Shown in pieces: positions 1-4,635 of a DNA stretch of 10,601 nt (the first letter of the stretch is position 1; each line of letters opens with the position of its first letter). Below the pieces are notes generated by a model. It ran no database searches. It saw only the letters and a program-made list of their open reading frames with translations, and was not told where the DNA came from. The position numbers and the translations under genes were made by a program. This DNA comes from JACCYI01 sp036389195 (GTDB lineage Bacteria; Actinomycetota; Thermoleophilia; Solirubrobacterales; Solirubrobacteraceae): contig DASVQH010000408.1 in assembly GCA_036389195.1 (NCBI GenBank), positions 1-10,601 of the forward strand, given 5' to 3'.

Positions 1-633
1 AGCCCCACGCCGCCCGCCACGCCGCCCGCGGCCACCCTCGCCCCCGCCGCCGCGCAGCAGCTCGCGTGCACGAAGCGGAGGCTCGTGCTGGTCGACGTCC
101 TGCGCCGCGGCGGCCGCGTGAAGCTGCTCGGCGTCGCCGACCGGGCGCTCGCCGGCCGCGAGGTCGCCATCCGCTTCAAGGCGACGGGGAAGGTCGTCGC
201 GCGGCCGACCGTCCAGCCGGACGGCACCTTCACGGCGACCGCGCCGCTGCCCGCACGGCGCCTGCGCGACTCCAACCGCGCCCGCTACCAGGCGGTGGCC
301 GGCGACGAGAAGTCGCTCGACCTCAAGCTGGCGCGGCGGATGGTGTGGCGCAGCGTGCGCAGCTCCGGCGGCGAGGTCCGACTGCGCGGCCGCGTCCTGC
401 CGCCGCTCGCGCGGCCCGCCGCCACGATCGTCGTCAAGCGGCGCGTCTCGTGCTCGCGCTACGAGGTCGTCAAGCGCTTCAAGCCGCGCCGCAGCGGGCG
501 CTTCAGCGTGACCGTCGACGCGCCGAGCGCGCTCGCCGCCACCTACCGGCTGCAGACGCGCGTGCGGCGGACGAAGCGCAGCCGCACGACCTTCCGCACC
601 TTCACGCTGCCGCGCAGCGTGGAGATCGGCTAG
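1..633 (+). CDS. C-terminal part of a secreted beta-rich protein (5' end outside window)
   Basis: The frame is open from base 1 to the TAG at 631-633, so only the last 210 codons are present. An internal GTG at 85 could be mistaken for the start, but the coding pattern clearly continues upstream of it. The visible part begins with a Thr/Pro/Ala-rich linker (PTPPATPPAATLAP). A Cys (CTKRR) follows, then two roughly 85-residue units of alternating hydrophobic and Arg/Lys strands. Each unit has a turn resembling PDGTFTATAPLP or SGRFSVTVDAP, which looks like tandem beta-sandwich (Ig-like) domains. The layout of linker, Cys and basic beta domain resembles the tail of the propeller protein at 4636-7239, so both are probably exported surface proteins. 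No catalytic motif is visible and the N-terminal domain is unknown. Its last 32 bp overlap the 3' end of the minus-strand DUF5317 gene. Confidence 0.8.
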   Translation, partial: SPTPPATPPAATLAPAAAQQLACTKRRLVLVDVLRRGGRVKLLGVADRALAGREVAIRFKATGKVVARPTVQPDGTFTATAPLPARRLRDSNRARYQAVAGDEKSLDLKLARRMVWRSVRSSGGEVRLRGRVLPPLARPAATIVVKRRVSCSRYEVVKRFKPRRSGRFSVTVDAPSALAATYRLQTRVRRTKRSRTTFRTFTLPRSVEIG

Positions 634-1168
634 AGCCCCCGGCGGCGAGCGCCGAGCCGCACACGCGGTGCACGAGGACCGTGCAGCCGATCAGCAGCAG
701 AACGTCGCCGACGCTGAACACGTTGGCCAGCGGCAGAGAGGACGGGACGGCGAAGTAGTCCCCGAGCCACGGGAAGACCGGCTGGGTCACCGCGCCCGAG
801 TTGACGAACTCGCCCGCCGGTGCCTGGAGCCCGGCGGTCGCGAGCGCGCCCGGCCGCGCTGGCATGACGCCGCCGTTCGCTGTGATCGCGACCGCGTTGG
901 CCAGACCACCCACCGCGATGACCACCGCCCCCGGCAGCGCCACGTTCAGGGCCACGAAGGTCATCAGCAGCAGGTAGGTGAGGACGTGGACGCTGGCGAT
1001 GACCGGCTGGCCCGCGCCCGGGACCACCTCGATGACGACGACCTGCACCGCGAGCGCCACGAACGCGACTCCGGGGTAGCGGAACCGGATGTTCGCCAGT
1101 CGGCGCAGGTCGCCGCCGAGAACCGGCACGGCGGCGAGCGAGACGAGAAGAAGTGCGCCGAGCAGCAT
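602..1168 (-). CDS. DUF5317-family integral membrane protein
   Basis: This 188-residue protein starts at the ATG at 1168 and ends with TGA at 602-604. It has about five hydrophobic segments, near residues 1-19, 34-50, 56-77, 80-100 and 151-169. Two motifs match what I know of the DUF5317 family: the ANGGVMPARPGAL stretch after the fourth helix, and VFSVGDVLLLIG before the last helix. The family has no established function. It lies divergent to a small ORF and a membrane GGDEF-EAL protein, across a 298-bp region with a bulged hairpin. My recollection that DUF5317 genes often neighbour HD-GYP or GGDEF sensor genes would make a signalling role plausible. No clear Shine-Dalgarno precedes the ATG. 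The C-terminal 15 or so residues (Ser/Arg/Ala-rich) lie beyond the last helix, and the last codons overlap the opposite-strand gene ending at 633. Confidence 0.85.
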   Translation of the reverse strand: MLLGALLLVSLAAVPVLGGDLRRLANIRFRYPGVAFVALAVQVVVIEVVPGAGQPVIASVHVLTYLLLMTFVALNVALPGAVVIAVGGLANAVAITANGGVMPARPGALATAGLQAPAGEFVNSGAVTQPVFPWLGDYFAVPSSLPLANVFSVGDVLLLIGCTVLVHRVCGSALAAGGSSRSPRCAAA

Positions 1169-1192
1169 GGCCGCCCCACGACATCGGCGTCC

Positions 1193-1253
1193 CTGAGCGT
1201 TCCCTTGAGGTCTGACAGAACGCCGTCGCGCCAGGTTCGCAGTCAGCGCTCAG
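1193..1253. promoter_or_regulatory. bulged inverted repeat in the divergent intergenic region
   Basis: Three nested complementary arms can be read. CTGAGCG (1193-1199) pairs with CGCTCAG (1247-1253). CTGAC (1212-1216) pairs with GTCAG (1242-1246). GAAC (1218-1221) pairs with GTTC (1235-1238). The outer and middle stems are contiguous on the 3' side but separated by a 12-nt bulge on the 5' side. The 13-nt loop is at 1222-1234. It lies 25 bp upstream of the DUF5317 start and 75 bp upstream of the small ORF. It could be an RNA element in either leader or a DNA operator. It does not match the c-di-GMP-I or c-di-GMP-II aptamer consensus as I know them. Function unknown. Confidence 0.35.
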
Positions 1254-1284
1254 ACGATAGCCCGCGCGTCCGATGAGAAAGCAG

Positions 1285-1302
1285 GAGGAGAAGGATCTCC
1301 TC
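1285..1302 (+). repeat. 7-bp hairpin carrying an orphan Shine-Dalgarno sequence
   Basis: GAGGAGA (1285-1291) is perfectly complementary to TCTCCTC (1296-1302) around a 4-nt loop (AGGA). The 5' arm overlaps a perfect AGGAGG at 1283-1288 that has no start codon at the usual distance. It sits 26 nt upstream of the small ORF's ATG. It may fold in the leader mRNA and influence ribosome access, or it may be coincidence in a purine-rich stretch. Confidence 0.3.
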
Positions 1303-1313
1303 ATCACCGACCC

Positions 1314-1320
1314 GAAGGGA
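1314..1320 (+). promoter_or_regulatory. ribosome binding site of the 33-codon ORF
   Basis: GAAGGGA lies 7 nt upstream of the ATG at 1328, an ideal spacing for a Shine-Dalgarno sequence. Most other genes here have no recognisable site, so it is one of the main reasons for calling the small ORF. Confidence 0.5.
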
Positions 1321-1327
1321 CTTGGGA

Positions 1328-1429
1328 ATGATCGATCGCAGCAAGGGCGGCCTCGTTCGCCTCGCCCTCGCCACGGGCACCATCGTCGCCATCGTCGAGG
1401 CGCTCGGCGCAGGGATGAAGTGGGGCTGA
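1328..1429 (+). CDS. putative 33-residue hydrophobic peptide beside the c-di-GMP enzyme
   Basis: The ORF runs from an ATG at 1328 to TGA at 1427-1429, with GAAGGGA 7 nt upstream. The peptide has a basic N-terminus (MIDRSKGGLVR), a single hydrophobic segment of about 16 residues (LALATGTIVAIVEALG), and a short tail ending AGMKWG. A single Glu lies inside the hydrophobic stretch. It ends 37 bp before the GGDEF-EAL start and is probably co-transcribed with it. The alternative frames across the same DNA give Arg/His-rich or Leu-run peptides typical of noise, while this frame has balanced composition and a proper ribosome site. It may be a small membrane protein, a peptide signal precursor, or a leader peptide controlling the downstream gene. 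I do not recognise a named family, and so short an ORF could still be spurious. Confidence 0.5.
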   Translation: MIDRSKGGLVRLALATGTIVAIVEALGAGMKWG

Positions 1430-1466
1430 TGCTCCACGGGAACAAGTGGTAGTCCGCGAGCACTAG

Positions 1467-3545
1467 ATGCTCCTTCCCCGCGTCGACGCGCTCCGGGCCT
1501 TCGTCGGCCTCGTGTCGTTCGCGGGGCTCGCCACGCTCGCCGCCGCCGTGTCGCTCGGCGGCGGCGATGCGCTGGCCCGCCTGGACGCCGTCTCGATCCT
1601 CTTCGCCGTCGCGGTCGTCATCGGCGAGTGCGTGCCGCTGCGGATGGTGCGCCACGGCACCGAGACCGAGATCACGACCTCCAGCACCTTCGCCTTCGCG
1701 CTGTTGTTGTCGTGCCCGCCGGCAGCAGCGATCGCCGCGATGGCGCTCGGTGCGCTGGTCTCCGACCTCGCGCGGCGCAAGTCGCCGACGAAGATCGCCT
1801 TCAACGTCGGGCAGTACGTCCTGGCGATGGGCGCCGCCGCCGCGGTGCTCGCGCAGCTGACGTCCGTTCCGCTGCCCGGACGCGACGTCTTCGCCCCGGT
1901 CGACCTGCCGGCGATCGCGCTCGCCGGCCTCGTGTACTTCGTCGCGAACGCGATGCTCGTCGCGCGTGTGATCACGCTGGCGGAGGGCAGCGCCTTCCTC
2001 GCCTACCTGCGGCGCGACTTCGCGCTGCAGACGTCGACGGTGGGCCTCCTGCTCGGGCTCGCGCCGATCGTGGTCATCGCCGCCGACTTCTCCGTCGTCC
2101 TGCTTCCGTTGCTGGGCCTGCCCCTCTTGGCCGTCCAACGCGCCGGCCGGTCGGCCGTCGAGAAGGAGCAGCAGGCGCTGCACGACAACCTGACCGGGCT
2201 GCCGAACCGGCTGCTCTTCGCAGATCGCGTCGAGCAGGCGATCCACCTCTCCTCCCGCGAGAGCACGCAGGCCGCGGTGATGCTGATCGATCTCGATCAC
2301 TTCAAGGAGATCAACGACACGCTCGGCCATCACGCCGGGGACGTCCTGCTGCAGACGATCGCCGGGCGGCTCGAGGCCGCGGTCCGCGACGCCGACACGG
2401 TCGCCCGGCTCGGCGGGGACGAGTTCGCGGTGGCGCTCCCGTGCGTGCGTGCGCCGGGCGCCGTCGAGCGGGTCGCCCAGACCGTCCTGGCGGCCGTCGC
2501 GCAGCCTGTCCTCCTCGACGACATGCGGCTGGAGGTGGAGGCGAGCGTCGGGATCGCGGTGTTCCCGCACGACGGCGCGAGTACCGAGGAGCTGCTCCGC
2601 CACGCCGACGTCGCGATGTACCGGGCCAAGGCCGCCGGAACGGGGCACGAGCACTACGCCGCCGAGATCGACGAGCGCACGCCCGACCGGCTCAAGCTCA
2701 CGGGCGAGCTCAGAGAGGCGCTGGAGAGCGGCGAGCTGCAGCTCGCCTATCAGCCCAAGGTGAGCCTGGCGGACGGAACCGTGTCGTCGGTCGAGGCGTT
2801 GCTGCGCTGGCGCCATCCGGTCCGCGGCGAGATCACGCCCGATCGCTTCATCCCGATCGCCGAGCAGTCCGGGCTGATCACCGCGCTCACGACGCACACG
2901 ATCCGCAGCGGCGCCTCGCAGGCGCGGGCGTGGCTGGACGCGGGGCTCGATCTTTCCGTGGCGGTCAACCTGTCGGCGCGCTGCCTGATCGATCGTGGCC
3001 TGGTCGACGACGTCGCCGATGCCCTCGGCGCCGCGTCGCTGCCGCCCGACCGTCTGACGCTCGAGATCACCGAGAGCATGATCATGGCCGACCCGGACCG
3101 CGCCCGCGAGGTGCTCGAGCGCCTGCGGGCGATGGGCGTGGGGCTCTCGCTCGACGACTTCGGGACGGGCTACTCCTCGCTCGCCTACCTCAAGCGCCTG
3201 CCCCTCGACGAGCTCAAGATCGACCGCTCGTTCGTCTCGGGCATGGACGCGGACCCCGCCGACGCGGCGATCGTCGGCTCCACCGTCGGACTCGCTCACA
3301 GCCTCGGCCTGCGCGTGGTGGCCGAAGGCGTCGAGGGGGAGCGCGTCTGGGACCAGCTCGTCGCGCTCGGGTGCGACGCCGCCCAGGGCTTCTTCCTTTC
3401 GCGCGCGCTGCCACCGGCAGAGCTGGCGCGGTGGCTCGCCGAACGCGACGAGCTTCAGACGCCGCGGGCGGGATACGGGAAGCCGGCGGGCCGCGGGAGC
3501 GCCGGGACGACCCAGCGGCGCACGGCGGTGTCGCAGATCGCGTAG
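1467..3545 (+). CDS. membrane-anchored GGDEF-EAL c-di-GMP signalling protein
   Basis: This 692-residue protein can make and degrade cyclic di-GMP. Residues 1-225 hold about six to eight hydrophobic helices, including an IAFNVGQYVLA segment that I associate with the MASE-like sensor domain of actinobacterial HD-GYP/GGDEF proteins. The diguanylate cyclase domain starts near 238 (HDNLTGLPNR). It has an intact GGDEF at 316-320 and an RDAD at 307-310, five residues before it, which fits a product-inhibition I-site. The EAL phosphodiesterase domain follows, with EAL at 443-445, DDFGTGYSSL from 563, KIDRSFV from 584 and EGVE from 620, so no key residue looks lost. Both activities are predicted; which dominates cannot be told. 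An in-frame TAG directly precedes the ATG, fixing the earliest start, and no Shine-Dalgarno is visible. About 30 C-terminal residues beyond the EAL domain overlap the convergent patatin gene. Confidence 0.95.
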   Translation: MLLPRVDALRAFVGLVSFAGLATLAAAVSLGGGDALARLDAVSILFAVAVVIGECVPLRMVRHGTETEITTSSTFAFALLLSCPPAAAIAAMALGALVSDLARRKSPTKIAFNVGQYVLAMGAAAAVLAQLTSVPLPGRDVFAPVDLPAIALAGLVYFVANAMLVARVITLAEGSAFLAYLRRDFALQTSTVGLLLGLAPIVVIAADFSVVLLPLLGLPLLAVQRAGRSAVEKEQQALHDNLTGLPNRLLFADRVEQAIHLSSRESTQAAVMLIDLDHFKEINDTLGHHAGDVLLQTIAGRLEAAVRDADTVARLGGDEFAVALPCVRAPGAVERVAQTVLAAVAQPVLLDDMRLEVEASVGIAVFPHDGASTEELLRHADVAMYRAKAAGTGHEHYAAEIDERTPDRLKLTGELREALESGELQLAYQPKVSLADGTVSSVEALLRWRHPVRGEITPDRFIPIAEQSGLITALTTHTIRSGASQARAWLDAGLDLSVAVNLSARCLIDRGLVDDVADALGAASLPPDRLTLEITESMIMADPDRAREVLERLRAMGVGLSLDDFGTGYSSLAYLKRLPLDELKIDRSFVSGMDADPADAAIVGSTVGLAHSLGLRVVAEGVEGERVWDQLVALGCDAAQGFFLSRALPPAELARWLAERDELQTPRAGYGKPAGRGSAGTTQRRTAVSQIA

Positions 3546-4579
3546 CCCCAGTTGATCAGCCGTTCCTGGGTGGCGTCGTCGAGCGCGGCCAGCCGGGTGG
3601 GGAGGCGCGCGAGCGCCTCGGTCCGCTCCTCCGGGCAGTCGAGCGGGTCCGCCAGCCCGTAGTCGGCGACGTGCGAGCGGATGCCCCAGTAGCCGCCCTC
3701 GCGCAGCCCCATCTCGTAGCTGGAGATCGTCTGGCGCTTGCGCAGGTCGCGCACCTGGTTGTCGATCACGCCGAGGACCCGCAGCGTCTGGCGCGGCCAG
3801 TCGTGCGGCGGGTCGGGATCGTCGGCGATGTGCCCGCCGGCGTCGGACACGAGGACGGTCTTGCAGCGCTTCCACACCGTCTCCAGGCCGAGGTTGTCGT
3901 AGACGCCGCCGTCGGACAGCGACAGCTTGTCGCGGTAGCGGGGCGTCGTCAGGTCGTTGCCGTCGAGGGTCGTCCAGGCGCCGGGGGGCGGCTTGAGGTC
4001 GAAGGGCGAGAGCACCGGCGGGAAGGCCGAGGAGGCGGCGACGGCGTCGGCGAGCGGGAACCGCGGCGCGGCGATCTGGCCGACGCGCCAGTCGGCGGCG
4101 TAGGGGCGCGAGAAGCGGAACAGCTCGCCCGACTCCAGGTTGGTGGCGCAGATGACGAACCGCGGACCTTCGGCGTCGGCGGGCAGCGCCTGCAGGGTGG
4201 CGTCGCCGAAGAGGTGCTCGCGGTAGGCGTGGGCGACGCGCTCGCCGACCGTCGTGAACGGCAGCAGGCCCTCGACCACCGAGCTGATGTCGATGGTGTG
4301 GCGCGCCAGCGCGCGCACCGGCTCGACCACCAGCTCGTCGAGTCGCGCGGCGATCCCGTCGCGCCAGCCGAGCTCGCTCCAACGCAGGCCCAGCGTGGCG
4401 CTGGTGATCGAGCCGCCCGAGACGCTGGAGATGCGGTCGAGGCCCGGCAGCAACCCGGCCTCGTTGAGCCGCATGAGCGCCCCGAGGTGGAAGACCATCG
4501 CCCGGTAGCCGCCGCCCGACAGGCAGAGCCCGGCCTTGGCGACCGGCTCGGCGCCCTCGTCGGGCGGGATGTCGCGCAC
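3455..4579 (-). CDS. patatin-like phospholipase
   Basis: This 374-residue protein is a predicted serine lipid acyl hydrolase of the patatin family. The oxyanion-hole glycine loop is LSGGGYRA (residues 20-27). The nucleophile elbow is SVSGGS (52-57), with Ser54 as the likely nucleophile; the first Gly of the usual GxSxG is Ser here. The conserved ASSAFPPVLSP block is at 182-192, and the second member of the catalytic dyad is Asp223 in SDGGVYDNLG. No signal peptide or membrane helix is seen, so it is probably cytoplasmic or membrane-peripheral. The start is a GTG at 4579; it must lie upstream of the glycine loop, and no ATG is available in the short leader. It lies 56 bp after the propeller gene on the same strand and is likely last in a four-gene operon. 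Its last 91 bp overlap the GGDEF-EAL gene tail to tail. Confidence 0.92.
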   Translation of the reverse strand: MRDIPPDEGAEPVAKAGLCLSGGGYRAMVFHLGALMRLNEAGLLPGLDRISSVSGGSITSATLGLRWSELGWRDGIAARLDELVVEPVRALARHTIDISSVVEGLLPFTTVGERVAHAYREHLFGDATLQALPADAEGPRFVICATNLESGELFRFSRPYAADWRVGQIAAPRFPLADAVAASSAFPPVLSPFDLKPPPGAWTTLDGNDLTTPRYRDKLSLSDGGVYDNLGLETVWKRCKTVLVSDAGGHIADDPDPPHDWPRQTLRVLGVIDNQVRDLRKRQTISSYEMGLREGGYWGIRSHVADYGLADPLDCPEERTEALARLPTRLAALDDATQERLINWGYAICDTAVRRWVVPALPRPAGFPYPARGV

Positions 4580-4635
4580 GGGGCGGACCCCGCGGGCGGC
4601 GCTGGAGGCGACGCGCGGATCGGGCGCGGCGGGGG

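Noticed and set aside
640..654. Terminator hairpin after the first gene (CGGCG-GCGAG-CGCCG)
   Set aside because: The 5-bp stem has no T-tract, lies within the DUF5317 coding region, and is expected by chance at this GC content.
1169..1327. c-di-GMP riboswitch upstream of the GGDEF-EAL operon
   Set aside because: I looked for the conserved core of the c-di-GMP-I and c-di-GMP-II aptamers on both strands and could not find it. Only an unclassified hairpin is present.
1243..1437. 64-codon minus-strand ORF in the intergenic region
   Set aside because: It is antisense to the small ORF, starts with GTG without a ribosome site, and contains a poly-Leu run produced by the purine-rich hairpin.
1273..1452. 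59-codon plus-strand ORF overlapping the small peptide ORF in another frame
   Set aside because: No ribosome site before its ATG, and its second half is a run of Arg, His and Pro typical of out-of-frame GC-rich DNA.
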